The notes under the pieces: generated by a model
Seen by the model: the letters and a program-made list of their open reading frames with translations, nothing else
What the model was told of the DNA's origin: nothing
Database searches by the model: none
From: Mycetocola_B reblochoni
GTDB taxonomy: Bacteria > Actinomycetota > Actinomycetes > Actinomycetales > Microbacteriaceae
DNA: 64,000 bases
Direction: 5' to 3'
NCBI RefSeq assembly: GCF_003667525.1
Contig: NZ_RCUW01000007.1
Location: 77,435-141,434, forward strand
Program-made: the position numbers and the translations under genes
Part shown: positions 1 through 11,200 of the stretch, piece by piece
Layout: each line of letters begins with the position of its first letter
Numbering within the stretch: the first letter of the stretch is position 1

Positions 1-3000
1 ACGCCCACGAGGGATTCGATGTCGGAGAGCGGGAGCGCCTCGTGATCGTGGAGCCCGGCGCGCTGCTGCTGCAGGTCGGCGAGGTGGGCCGAGAACGGGA
101 CCTCCGGACGCATCCGGAGGCGCACGGGCACCGTCACCGAGAGGAGGCCGACCACGCGGTCCACGCCCTCGACGGCGGTGGCGCGCCCGGCGGTCGTCAT
201 GCCGACGACCACGTCTGTGCGACCGGCGGCACGTCCGGCCACGTGCGCCCAGGCACCGACCACGACCACGCCTGCAGTGAGCCCCGCTGTCTGTGCCGCG
301 ACCAGCAGCCGCTCCCCTGCCCGGGGATCCAGGGGCACCTCGATGGTCCGAGTGCCGTTCGCTCGACCCGCTTCGTCGTCGGCGCCCCCCTGGTCGGGTT
401 GTGCTGCGGGTGCGAGCAAAGTGGGACCGTCGAGGCCGGCGAGGTGGGCAGCCCACGCGTGGCGTGCAGGCGTCGGATCGACGGCCTCCTGCGCGACGAG
501 GGTGCGGCGCAGGTCTGCCCAGCCGTCTGCAACGGTCTCCCCGGCCGCGGCGGCGACGACGCGCTCGATGAGCAGGGGTGTGGACCAGCCGTCGATCACG
601 AGATGGTGCGCGGCGAGCACGAGCACGGCGGCGGAGCGACCGCTGCGCACCACGTGTGCGTGCACGAGCGGCGGGCGGGAGACATCGCTCGTGCGGGCGA
701 GTTCCGCGTCGACGAGCGCCGCGACCGTCTTCTCGGCCCGGGCGGCGAGCGCGGTGACCCTCCCCTCACGATCACCCTCTTCGGGATCGTCCTCGTGGAG
801 GGTCACGTCGACGTCGGCCAGGCGAGGCACGAGCTGCACGGGGCGCTCGGCGAGGTCGACCACGAAGGCGGCTCCGAGCTGCGGGTGCGCCCGCACCACG
901 GTACGCACGGCCTGTGCGATCCGCTCCAGCTCCAGCGGCTCCGCGTCGTCGCCTCGGGGATCCTCGAGGGGGATCGTCGTGACGGTCGCATAGACGTCTT
1001 CGTCGCCGTCGCGGAGCGCATGGAACAGCAGCCCCTCCTGCAGCGCGGTAAGCGGTGCGATGTCGCGGAGGGCTCCCCTCTCCGCCTCGACCCGTTCGAT
1101 CATTCGGGGAACGAGGCCGGGCAGCGCCGCCTCGGCCGGGATGAGGGTGGCCGCAGGCGCGGCCTCCGGTGCGCTGAGCCGATCAGCGAGGTCGGCGAAC
1201 CCCTCGAGGGCGCGGTCCCATGCCTCCAGCAGTGTCGGGAGCGTGTCGGCGAGTGCCGGAGCCACCGTCCATTCGACCTCCAGGCCTCGGTCGCCGGGGG
1301 CGACAAACACCGCGACCTCGATCGCGTGACCGAGCCGGAGCCGATCCGGATGATGCACGGTGAACGGACGCTCCCCTCGCAGCACGGCCCCCGAGGTCTT
1401 CTCGTCGGTCGCGGGAGTGGTGTCTCCGAAGCGGCCGAGATAGTTCAACAGCACGCCCGGCACTGCCCTGTCCGCGACCGCATCCGCCCCGTAGCCGTCG
1501 TGCGGCACCTCGGCCCTGGCCTGGCGCACGGCGCGGACGGCACGGGTCAGACGCTCTGACTCGGCGGCGCCGCGTGCGGGGAGATCGACCGCCACCGGGA
1601 ACTCGGTCGTGAACCAGCCGATGCCGTCGGTCAGCTCCTCGCCGTCGTCCAGCGGCTCGCGGCCGTGGGTCTCCCACTCCACGAGCAGCGTGCCCTCGGC
1701 CTCCGCCCAGTCCTGCAGCGCCACGGCGAGAGCGCCGACGAGGACCGCGTCCGGCCGCGCATCCAGCATCAGCGGGATCCGATCGAGCACTGCCGCCGCG
1801 ACCCGAGGATCGGTGCCACGCCAGACGCGAACCGCCGTCGAGGCCGCCGGGCCCGGGATCGGGTGCGGGAAGACCGCGCAGGATCGAGCGGCGATACCGC
1901 GCCAGTGGCTCTCTTCAGCGGCATCGAGACGGCGTTCCTCGAGCGCCTGAGCACGGTGACGCCAGACGGACTCCGGCCCAGCAGGGAGCGGATGTCCGTC
2001 GAGGAGTCGTCCCAGCTCGTCGATGAGGATGCGCCAGGAGACGCCGTCGACGACGAAGTGGTGCGCGACGAGGACGAGCACCCCGTCCACGGGGACGAGC
2101 CCGGCGGCCACCATGCGCCCCGCGGTCGGATCCAGTGCGTCCCGCAGCCGGGAATGGAGCTCACCCGCATCGGCGCCCTCCAGGAGCGGGATCGGTGCGG
2201 ACGCCGCGGGGATCTCGGCACGCCAGGTCTTGTCCGGCTGCTCCCGCACGACGAGGGAGAGCACCGGGTGCCGAGAGAGCAGGCCGGCGAGCGCGGCCGT
2301 CACCCCGGCGGCGTCAGCCCCCGCCACACGGAGTTCGATGCTCTGCGCGTAGTCCCGCACGACCCCGAGAGAGGGGGCGAGCGCCCTCAGCGCCCTCGCC
2401 ACCGGAGGCAACGGCACCGGGCCCGTCGCCGCCGTGGCCGGTCGGACCGGCGCTCCGCCCGGGGTGTCGAGGGGACGCAGGAGCGGCGCGAGACCCTGCG
2501 CCGTGCGCGCCGCGAACAGCTCGCGCGGTCGAGTCACCCAACCGGCCTGCCGCAGCTTCGCCGTGATAGTGATCACCGAGATGCTGTCTCCGCCGAGCAC
2601 GATGACGTCGGCGTCGGCGGGGACCGTGTCGAGCCCGAGCACGTCGCCGATCGCCCGGCACACCGCGCGCTCACGGTCGTTCGCGGGCGCGACTCCGGCA
2701 GACCGGGTGCGCACCGGATCCGGCAGTGCGGCGACGTCGAGTTTGCCGTGCGCCGTCTGCGGCAGCTCGGGCAGCACGACGATGCCGTGCGGGACGAGGT
2801 GGTCGGGCAGCATGCTCCGAAGCGCGCAGAGCAGGGCTTCCGCGTCGAGGATGCCATCGGTCACGGTCGGCTCGGCGACTTCGACGGAGACGGCGTACGC
2901 GAACAGGCGGGCCGATGCCCCGACTCCGCGCACGATGGCCTCGGCGCGGGCCACATGCGGCAGGGAGGCGAGAGCGCTGCGCACTTCGCCGAGCTCGACC

Positions 3001-5606
3001 CTGTGTCCGCGGACCTTGACCTGGTCGTCGCGGCGGCCGCAGGTGGACAGCAGCCCATCCTCCTCCACGCGCACGATGTCGCCGGTGAGGTAGATCCGGC
3101 CTCCGCCACCGCGTGGATCCGCGACGAAGCGGGCGGCGGTGAGACCGGCCATCCCCAGGTAGCCGCGGGCGAGGTGGGGCCCGGCGAGCGCGAGCTCCCC
3201 CGCGACGCCGACGGGTACGGAGTGGAGCGCGGCGTCGAGCACCAGTGCGTCAGTACCCGCGAGCGCCCGGCCGATGCGCGGCTCGAGGCCTTCCACGACG
3301 GCGCCGAGCGCATCGACCGTGGCCTCGGTCGGACCGTAGAAGTTGTAGGCGGCGAGGGGTGCGGCGGCCAGCCGTCGCCACAGCTCGGGCGATGCGGCCT
3401 CTCCGCCGATGAGCAGAAGCACCGGCGTGTGCGCGGTCTCCAGCAGACCGGCATCCACGAGGGCGGAGGCGAACGTCGGAGTCACATCGAGGGTGTCGAT
3501 GTGCAGGCGATCCACGGCCTCGACGATCTCGCGCGCGTCACGACGGTCATCCTCGTCGAACACGATGAGCTCGTGGCCGAGCAGGAGCCAAAGCACCTGC
3601 TCCCACGAGGAGTCGAAGGCGAAGGATGCCGTGTGCGCTGCCCGGAGCCGCCGTCCGGCCCGCGCCGCGACCGGCCGGAAGAGGGTCTCGGCATGGTGCG
3701 CGAGGAAGAAGGAGAGCGACCCGCGGGTGACACCGACGCCCTTCGGTGTGCCGGTCGATCCCGAGGTGTAGATCACCGAGGCGAGCGCGTCGGACGCGGG
3801 CGACGGGAACACCGAGTCCTCCGACGCCGCGGGCAGACCGGCCGTCCCGCCCCCGTCGAGCACGAGCGCACGCGGATGCGCGGCGGCCGGCGACCCCTCG
3901 ATCGTGACGACGAGCCGTGGATCCGCATGCCGGAGCACGTAGGCGATCCGCTCCTCCGGGTAGGCGAGATCGATCGGCGCGACGGCCCCGCCGGCCTCGA
4001 GCACCGCAAAGATCGCGACGATCAGGTCGATGCCGCGCGGCATCGCGAGAGCCACGACGTCGTCGCTGCCGATGCCCCGCGAGACGAGCACCGCCGCGAG
4101 CGATCGCACCCGTGCGTGCAGGTGGGCGAAGGACACCTCATCGTCGGATGCGCGGATCGCGATCGCCTCCGGAGCGGCCGCGACCGCACGGGCGAGCGCC
4201 GCCGAGATGTCGACGATCGGATACCCGCCCTCCGGCAGGGGCTCGGAACCCGAGGCGCCGCCGTCACCGATGGCGAGCGCGGCCGAACGACCGAGCGGCT
4301 GCGCGGGCTCGGCGGCGATCCGGAAGAGGAAGCCGGCGTATCTTCTCGCGATCGCGTCCGCGTCCGCCGCGGAGTACGCATCGGGGTTCACCTCGAGATG
4401 GAGACGGACTCCACCGTCCGCCGTCGGCGTGATCGTGAGATCGATGTCATCGACGGGACCTGCGGCCACCGTGGCGATCGTGCCCTCGGCACCCGCGAAA
4501 TCGAGCATCGGGGTGTAGGGCTTGATGTTCACCCCGGGCCCCCGGAGCAGCGACGGGATACCGCGCTCCTGTGCGAGCGCCTCCCCGCGGATCCGCTGGG
4601 CGCGCCGGAGCACGCCGAGGTCACGGCATACGCGCAGGGCGACGGTGCAGAGGGTGTCCGTGGGATCGACCCGCACCGGAAGGGGGAGGACGGTCACGGA
4701 CATCGACGGGGTCCGCGCCGCACCGGGCGTCGCTCGCGCCGCGAAGGGCACACCGAGCACGAGACGGCGGACGCCGGTCGCTCTCCCGGCGAAGGCCGCG
4801 AAGGCGGCGACGTTCACGTCCGCCCAGGTGAGGCGCCGGTCCGCGGCCACGACGGCAGCGAGGGCATCCGCGGTCTCCGCGGGAAGCGGCACCTCGACCG
4901 CGTGGGCCCGACGCACTCCCGGCGCGGAGATTCCCGACACCGTCGCAACGTCCGCGGCATCCATGATGCCCGCCTCCTCGAGCAGCGTACGCACGGACGC
5001 CCGATCGGCCTCCGCAGCGGCCGACTCCGCGTACGCCTGCTCCTCGGCGCGCAGCGACGCGGCCCGGCCGAAGTCGGGGCCCCGCCCACCGGCTCCCACG
5101 AGCACCCGATAGCGCTCGGCCACCCGGTGCGCCACGAGAGATATCGAGTAGCCGTCGAGAAGGGCGTGGTGCGAACGGAAGAGCCACACGACGTGATCCG
5201 CAGCGGTTCGCACCACGACCTGCCCGGTCATCGACTCCGCGTCCAGCCCTCCGCGCCCGCGCGCCAGCTCCTGTATGAACAGCTCTTCCGCTGCGGCCGT
5301 CGGGTCGGGACGGTCCGAGACATCATGCATGTCGATGCGTACCGGGGCATCGACCTGCACCCGACGGGGATGCCCCTCCGCATCGCGCACGATCCGGTCC
5401 CTCAGCGCGTCGGTCTCCATAATGGCGGCGCGGATCGCCTCCGCCAGCAGCCCCGTCGACACGTCACCGACGATGTCCACCCGATCTGCGACCACGAACA
5501 CGTCGGAGTCCGGATCCAGGAGCTGTGCGTCGACGATGCTGCGTGCGGCGGCACTCAGCACGCCGTCGTCACCGTCGAACAGGGAAACAGGGGAGGTCGT
5601 GATCAT
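1..5606 (-). CDS. Siderophore non-ribosomal peptide synthetase, C-A-T-E-C..., 3' end outside window
   Basis: Open for 1868 codons from the ATG at 5606 to the window edge with no stop. Domains seen in order: condensation (HHALLDG, residues 146-152), adenylation (YTSGSTGTPKG near 612, NFYGPTEATVD near 750, YLTGDIVR, AHGKLD near 955), a carrier domain (LGGDSIS, phosphopantetheine Ser1008), epimerisation (HHFVVDGVSW near 1182), and a second condensation domain (LQEGLLFHA near 1515, HHLVIDG near 1667). Starting with a C domain fits an enzyme that accepts a DHB starter from the separate aryl carrier protein. The E domain predicts a D-configured first residue. Specificity positions read roughly D-S-(W or E)-D-(L/I)-G-F-V-D; the acidic pocket suggests a basic amino acid, but the alignment has a one-residue ambiguity. 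Last gene of the operon visible here, 73 bp after the flavin reductase gene. Confidence 0.95.
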   Translation of the reverse strand, partial: MITTSPVSLFDGDDGVLSAAARSIVDAQLLDPDSDVFVVADRVDIVGDVSTGLLAEAIRAAIMETDALRDRIVRDAEGHPRRVQVDAPVRIDMHDVSDRPDPTAAAEELFIQELARGRGGLDAESMTGQVVVRTAADHVVWLFRSHHALLDGYSISLVAHRVAERYRVLVGAGGRGPDFGRAASLRAEEQAYAESAAAEADRASVRTLLEEAGIMDAADVATVSGISAPGVRRAHAVEVPLPAETADALAAVVAADRRLTWADVNVAAFAAFAGRATGVRRLVLGVPFAARATPGAARTPSMSVTVLPLPVRVDPTDTLCTVALRVCRDLGVLRRAQRIRGEALAQERGIPSLLRGPGVNIKPYTPMLDFAGAEGTIATVAAGPVDDIDLTITPTADGGVRLHLEVNPDAYSAADADAIARRYAGFLFRIAAEPAQPLGRSAALAIGDGGASGSEPLPEGGYPIVDISAALARAVAAAPEAIAIRASDDEVSFAHLHARVRSLAAVLVSRGIGSDDVVALAMPRGIDLIVAIFAVLEAGGAVAPIDLAYPEERIAYVLRHADPRLVVTIEGSPAAAHPRALVLDGGGTAGLPAASEDSVFPSPASDALASVIYTSGSTGTPKGVGVTRGSLSFFLAHHAETLFRPVAARAGRRLRAAHTASFAFDSSWEQVLWLLLGHELIVFDEDDRRDAREIVEAVDRLHIDTLDVTPTFASALVDAGLLETAHTPVLLLIGGEAASPELWRRLAAAPLAAYNFYGPTEATVDALGAVVEGLEPRIGRALAGTDALVLDAALHSVPVGVAGELALAGPHLARGYLGMAGLTAARFVADPRGGGGRIYLTGDIVRVEEDGLLSTCGRRDDQVKVRGHRVELGEVRSALASLPHVARAEAIVRGVGASARLFAYAVSVEVAEPTVTDGILDAEALLCALRSMLPDHLVPHGIVVLPELPQTAHGKLDVAALPDPVRTRSAGVAPANDRERAVCRAIGDVLGLDTVPADADVIVLGGDSISVITITAKLRQAGWVTRPRELFAARTAQGLAPLLRPLDTPGGAPVRPATAATGPVPLPPVARALRALAPSLGVVRDYAQSIELRVAGADAAGVTAALAGLLSRHPVLSLVVREQPDKTWRAEIPAASAPIPLLEGADAGELHSRLRDALDPTAGRMVAAGLVPVDGVLVLVAHHFVVDGVSWRILIDELGRLLDGHPLPAGPESVWRHRAQALEERRLDAAEESHWRGIAARSCAVFPHPIPGPAASTAVRVWRGTDPRVAAAVLDRIPLMLDARPDAVLVGALAVALQDWAEAEGTLLVEWETHGREPLDDGEELTDGIGWFTTEFPVAVDLPARGAAESERLTRAVRAVRQARAEVPHDGYGADAVADRAVPGVLLNYLGRFGDTTPATDEKTSGAVLRGERPFTVHHPDRLRLGHAIEVAVFVAPGDRGLEVEWTVAPALADTLPTLLEAWDRALEGFADLADRLSAPEAAPAATLIPAEAALPGLVPRMIERVEAERGALRDIAPLTALQEGLLFHALRDGDEDVYATVTTIPLEDPRGDDAEPLELERIAQAVRTVVRAHPQLGAAFVVDLAERPVQLVPRLADVDVTLHEDDPEEGDREGRVTALAARAEKTVAALVDAELARTSDVSRPPLVHAHVVRSGRSAAVLVLAAHHLVIDGWSTPLLIERVVAAAAGETVADGWADLRRTLVAQEAVDPTPARHAWAAHLAGLDGPTLLAPAAQPDQGGADDEAGRANGTRTIEVPLDPRAGERLLVAAQTAGLTAGVVVVGAWAHVAGRAAGRTDVVVGMTTAGRATAVEGVDRVVGLLSVTVPVRLRMRPEVPFSAHLADLQQQRAGLHDHEALPLSDIESLVG

Positions 5607-5679
5607 CGCGGTCTTCTCTTCCTCGGGGCGTCCTTGTCATGGGCGGTCCCCGGACGGGGTCGGGCTTGCGGGACGGAGG

Positions 5680-6498
5680 TCAGTCCTCGTCGTCCTCGTC
5701 GAGGTGCTCGTGCGTATCGGCGATGCCGCGCTTCCAATACCCGGTGATCGACGAATGGTGCTTGGTAAGGCCCAGCTCGTCGCGCACCCAGCGCCGGAGA
5801 GGCTTGATAGCCCCGGCTTCGCCGGCGAGCCAGACGAAGACCCGCGAACCCTCGGGGATCTCCACGGCGAGCGCACCGCGGATCAGGTTGTCGGTCGCGG
5901 CACCGCCCCCGTGCAGCCAGGTCACCGAGACGCCCTCCGGTGCATCCAGCGACTGCTCCGACCTCGGGCCCTCGACCTCGACGACGACCGCACCTGATCG
6001 GGAGCGCGGGCTCTCCTCCAGCCAGCGGGCGACGGCGGGCAGTGCCGTCTCATCGGCGACGAGCACGTAGAAGTCGTAGTCGTCGCTCACCCGGTATCCC
6101 CCGGGCGGACCGGCGATGTGCGCCCTGTCTCCCGGCTGCGCGTCTCGCGCCCAGTCCGAGGCGAGTCCGCTCGCGTGCACGACGAAGTCGATGTCGATCT
6201 CCTGTGCGTCCGGTCGGTGAGCACGCACAGTGTACTCGCGGCTCGTGGGGATCGGTCGGGGCCAGATGAGGTCATCGCCGTCGGGCAGGGGCAGTCGCAG
6301 CTCCCCCGTGTCGGGTTCGGGGAAGATGAGTTTCACGTGCTCGTCGAAGATCGCGCTCTCGAACCCCGCCGCTCCCTCGCCGCCGAACGTGAGCCGGATC
6401 ATCGTGTCCGACAGGCGGGTCGTGCGCACGACCTCGACCTCGCGGACCCGCACCGGGAAGTCGACGTACTCGACCGGGGCAGGTGCGATCGCGGTCAT
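5680..6498 (-). CDS. Siderophore-interacting protein (SIP family ferric reductase)
   Basis: 272 aa. The family uses FAD/NAD(P)H to reduce ferric siderophores in the cytoplasm, which releases the iron. The N-terminal half is an FAD-binding barrel with the RxYTxR-type motif (SREYTVRAH near residue 93) and the FVVH/GLASDWA segment. The C-terminal half is the SIP domain, with VLVADETALPAVARWLE and the C-terminal KHHSSITGYWKRG that are typical of the family. The ATG at 6498 overlaps the mbtH stop by 4 bp (ATGA), which decides the start; a longer in-frame extension upstream is shadow sequence. A very acidic tail (HLDEDDED) closes the protein. It is the intracellular end point for the siderophore made and imported by this operon. 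Confidence 0.94.
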   Translation of the reverse strand: MTAIAPAPVEYVDFPVRVREVEVVRTTRLSDTMIRLTFGGEGAAGFESAIFDEHVKLIFPEPDTGELRLPLPDGDDLIWPRPIPTSREYTVRAHRPDAQEIDIDFVVHASGLASDWARDAQPGDRAHIAGPPGGYRVSDDYDFYVLVADETALPAVARWLEESPRSRSGAVVVEVEGPRSEQSLDAPEGVSVTWLHGGGAATDNLIRGALAVEIPEGSRVFVWLAGEAGAIKPLRRWVRDELGLTKHHSSITGYWKRGIADTHEHLDEDDED

Positions 6499-6719
6499 CG
6501 TGCCGTCTCCGCTGCCATCGCCTCGCGCAGCGAGCGCGGGCGCAGGTCGGTCCACGTAGTCTCGATGAACTCGAGGGTGGCCGACCGGTCGGCCGGGCCG
6601 AAGACGATCCGCCAGCCGGAGGGGACCTCGGCGAACTCGGGCCACAGAGAGTACTGCTCCTCGTCGTTCACGAGTGCGAGGAAGACTCCGTCTTCATCGT
6701 CGAAAGGGTTGGTGCTCAT
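6495..6719 (-). CDS. mbtH: MbtH-like NRPS accessory protein
   Basis: 74 aa, the usual size for the family. It carries the family signature: NPFDDEDGVFLALVNDEEQYSLWPEF, then PSGWRIVFGP, then WTDLRPRSL at the C-terminus (quoted in pieces; the N-terminal block spans about residues 4-29). MbtH-like proteins bind NRPS adenylation domains and are often needed for their solubility or activity, so the likely partner is the NRPS two genes downstream. Two adjacent ATGs (6722 and 6719) are possible starts. I chose 6719 because AGGAAGG is better spaced from it; its ATG overlaps the TGA of the carrier protein gene by one base. The 3' end overlaps the SIP gene by 4 bp. Confidence 0.95.
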   Translation of the reverse strand: MSTNPFDDEDGVFLALVNDEEQYSLWPEFAEVPSGWRIVFGPADRSATLEFIETTWTDLRPRSLREAMAAETAR

Positions 6720-6973
6720 CATTCGCCTTCCTGGTGTGCGGGGTGTGCCGAGGCGAGTGCCGCGGCGAGGATCTCGAGGGTGGTTCCGCCGACGACGTCG
6801 GCATACTCGATCGCGCCGCCGGCGTCGCGCACGGCGGTGAGGAGTCCGATCACGCGGACAGAGTCGAGCCCGTAGTCACGGAGGTCCTCGTCTCCCCCGA
6901 CGTCGGTGAGATCGTCCGGGACGACGGCGGCGGCGAGTGCGCGGGCGCGCTCGAGGGCTTCAGACGGCGACAT
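6719..6973 (-). CDS. Free-standing aryl carrier protein for 2,3-dihydroxybenzoate
   Basis: 84 aa acyl/aryl carrier protein. The phosphopantetheine attachment site is DYGLDSVRV with Ser38. In enterobactin-type pathways this domain is fused to the isochorismatase (EntB). Here the isochorismatase ends without it and the carrier is a separate gene, so the most likely role is to accept DHB from the DHB-AMP ligase and hand it to the first C domain of the NRPS. It overlaps the monooxygenase gene by 14 bp and the mbtH start by one base, so translation is probably coupled. Assignment as ArCP rather than a peptidyl carrier rests on context. Confidence 0.85.
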   Translation of the reverse strand: MSPSEALERARALAAAVVPDDLTDVGGDEDLRDYGLDSVRVIGLLTAVRDAGGAIEYADVVGGTTLEILAAALASAHPAHQEGE

Positions 6974-8320
6974 GTGTTCCTTTCCTGTCGTCGGCGGTCT
7001 CTCCCGCCGACCTGTCGTGGGATCGGTGGCTCCGTCCGACGGCGGCCACCAGGGCATCCGCGATCTCCCCCGCGCGCACGGCCGTCGTCGACAGGAGCGT
7101 CGAAGTCAGACCGTGCTGGTGCTCGCCCTGACCCACGAGCACCAGGCGCGCCGTGCCGGGTTCGGTGAGGGCGGCCGAGTGATCGCGGCGGAGGACCGGG
7201 CGGCCCGCGTCATCGCGACGGAGGAGACCGGCGTCGTCTTGCAGCAGCTCTGCGGTGTCGAAGGGACGGTAGCCGGTGCCGAACACCACAGCATCGACGT
7301 CGAGCAGAGTTCGGGAGCCGTCGAGTTCCGAGTGGATCGTCGCCTGCACTCCCGACGGCTCCTCCTGCAGGGCGACGAGTCGACTGACCCGATGCAGCAC
7401 CAGACGCTCCCGGCCGAGCCACGCATCGCCGTACATCCGGTCGAAGAACGCGCGGATCACCGCGGTGCTGGCGACGCCGTTGTTGGCGTTCCTGTGCAGG
7501 GCATCGAGACGGGTGCGCACGGCGTCCGGGGCATCGAAGAGCAGGTCGACCGAGTCCGGGTCGAAGATCCGGTTCACCAGCGGCCCCTGGTCGCTCGGCG
7601 CGACGCCGAACTGCGAGGAGACGAGGTGCACAGCGGCCTCGGGGAACCGATCGGAAAGGTCGAGCGCGACTTCCATCGCGCTCTGCCCCGTTCCGACGAC
7701 GGCGAGTCGTCGCGGAGCACGCAGCTCCCCCACCCGGTGCACGTGGTCCGCCGAGTGCCACACCCGTCGTCCGGGGAGGACACTTGCCGGGAACCGCGGC
7801 CGGAGTCCCGCGGCGACGATGACGCTGCGGGCGCGAACGGTGTGCACGTCGTCAGACGAGGTCACGAGCACGTCGAAGGCCTCGACCTCACCGTCGATCC
7901 GGATCGGCGTCACGCGCTCGACGCGGGATCCGTAGCGGACGACATCGGCGAAGGCCTCCGCCACCCAGCGCAGGTATGCGGCGAACTCGATCCTCAGGGG
8001 CTCGGCGCACCCGCGGTTCGTGAAGTCAACCAGACGCTGCCGCTCGTGCAGGAAGGCGACGAACGAGTAGGGCGAGACCGGATTGCGGAACGTGACCAGG
8101 TCCTTCAGGAACGAGATCTGCATGCTCGCGTCTTCGAGGAGCATTCCCGGATGCCAGGTCGGCTCCTCCTGCGCCTCGAAGAACACCGCGTCCAGCGGCC
8201 TGCCCTCCTGCGCGTGTTCCCGGAGCGCGATCGCGATCGCCAGGTTCGCCGGACCGAATCCGATGCCGACGACATCCACCGTCTCGGGGACGTTCTCGGC
8301 GCCCTCCGTCATCGCGGCGT

Positions 8321-8324
<4 letters not shown>
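6960..8324 (-). CDS. L-ornithine/L-lysine N-monooxygenase
   Basis: 454 aa from a GTG at 8324 that overlaps the ligase stop (GTGA); an ATG at 8312 is an alternative. This flavoenzyme family (PvdA/SidA/IucD/RhbE) N-hydroxylates the side-chain amine of ornithine, lysine or a related diamine with FAD, NADPH and O2, the first step to a hydroxamate iron ligand. Visible motifs: the FAD-binding GIGFGPANLAIAI near residue 21; the substrate segment QISFLKDLVTFRNPVSPYSF around residues 69-88; the NADPH-binding VVGTGQSAMEVAL near 210; and the C-terminal FGTGYRPF. Its position between the DHB ligase and the carrier protein indicates a mixed catechol/hydroxamate product. Ornithine is the more likely substrate, but motifs alone do not settle it. 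Confidence 0.92.
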
Positions 8325-9969
<1,645 letters not shown>

Positions 9970-9973
<4 letters not shown>

Positions 9974-11139
9974 GCGACACCCGCCAGGGAGCGACGACGC
10001 ACCGGCGTGACGGCGGCGAGAGCACGGAGGGCGGAGCCGAGCTTCGCCGCGGTCTCGCGGTGCTCCGCGACCGGATCGGACCCGGCGACGATTCCGGCCC
10101 CGGCATGCAGGCGGGCGGTCGTTCCGGAGACATGGATACCCCGCAGCGCCAGCGCCCACTCGCCATCGCCGGACGAGTCCATCCACCCCACGAGGCCGGC
10201 GTACAGTCCGCGGTCCTCCGGCTCGAGGATGCGGATGAGGTCGCGCGCGGCGGCCGTCGGCGTTCCGCACACGGCGGGGGTCGGATGCACGGCTGCGGCC
10301 ACCTCGAGCACGGTGGTCCCCGGGATGAGCTCGCCCTCGATCGGCGTGCCCAGGTGCCACAGACGCGGTGTCTCGACGATCACCGGTTCCGCGGGGACGG
10401 CGAGCGTCGGTGCGAAGGGGCGCAGTCGCTCGGCGAGGGCCGAGACCAGAACCGCGTGTTCGTGCCGATCCTTCGCGGAAGACGTGAGCGCCGCGCGCGC
10501 GGCGTCATCGGCGCGCGGATCGTCGTGGCGGGCGGCGGTCCCCGCCAGAGGGAGGGAACGCAACCGCGTGCCCTCGACCGCGGCGATGAGTTCGGGCGAG
10601 GCCCCGACGAGCACACCGCCCTCGTCGTCCGGCACGTGATACGCGTACGCGGCCGGGTTCTGCCCGGCGAAGGCCCGGAAAAGCGCAGGGGTGTCGATCG
10701 GATCACCGGCCTCGAGGTGCATCGTGCGGGCGAGGACCACCTTCGTCACGATGCCGGCCTCGATGGCGCGCAACGCGGCTCCCACCGCGACCCGGTAGCC
10801 GGGGTCGTCCGGCGGGATGACGGCAGCGGCCCTCTGGGCGGGTTCGGACGATGCGCCGACGATCGGCCCCACCGGGGATCCGTCGGTCTCCCCCGCCTCC
10901 GGGAAGACCTCGACCACGTGTTCCGGCACGATGATGTGCGCCGGCTGCGAGGGGTCGAACGGGATCGCGCCCAGAGCGATCCGACGCACGCCGTCTTCCG
11001 CCTCCGCCCGGCGCAGCATCGAGAGAACCGCGTCGGCGAGGCCGGGTCCGGCCGCCTGCTCCCGCGCCAGCACCGCGCGACGGCCGGTACCGTGCCACCG
11101 TCGACGACCATGGAAGATGACGTCATCCGATCCGTACAT
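9970..11139 (-). CDS. dhbC: Isochorismate synthase
   Basis: 389 aa. Converts chorismate to isochorismate, the first committed step to DHB. The C-terminal chorismate-binding domain is clear: EAGIVTKVVLARTM, PAVCGTPTAAARDLI, EDRGLYAGLVGWMDSSGDGEWALALRG and LHAGAGIVAGSDPVAEHRETAAKL (quoted as separate blocks). The ATG at 11139 is preferred over an in-frame GTG at 11154 because AGGAGA sits 6-7 bp before the ATG and would fall inside the gene with the GTG. Separated from dhbA by 61 bp that contain a strong hairpin, and overlapping dhbE by 4 bp. Confidence 0.95.
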
Positions 11140-11172
11140 GTTCTCTCTCCTCACACTGCCTGCGGGTTCGTC

Positions 11173-11199
11173 CGGGATCCCGGGACATCCGGGATCCCG
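11173..11199 (-). promoter_or_regulatory. Intercistronic hairpin between dhbA and dhbC
   Basis: Two copies of the self-complementary CGGGATCCCG separated by 7 bases. They can pair with each other as a 10-bp stem or each alone. No T-run follows on the minus strand, so it does not look like a terminator. It could stabilise or attenuate the long operon mRNA ahead of the dhbC ribosome binding site. Confidence 0.55.
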
Positions 11200-11200
11200 C

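Noticed and set aside
42..1559. A 505-codon plus-strand frame at the window start
   Set aside because: Antisense shadow of the NRPS second condensation domain.
1665..5747. A 1360-codon open frame on the plus strand
   Set aside because: It is antisense to the NRPS, has Arg/Gly-rich composition without domains, and arises from high GC. The minus strand shows ordered NRPS motifs.
11173..11199. Terminator splitting the siderophore operon
   Set aside because: There is no U-run, and the dhbC ribosome binding site follows within about 40 bp. A processing or stabilising element is more likely.
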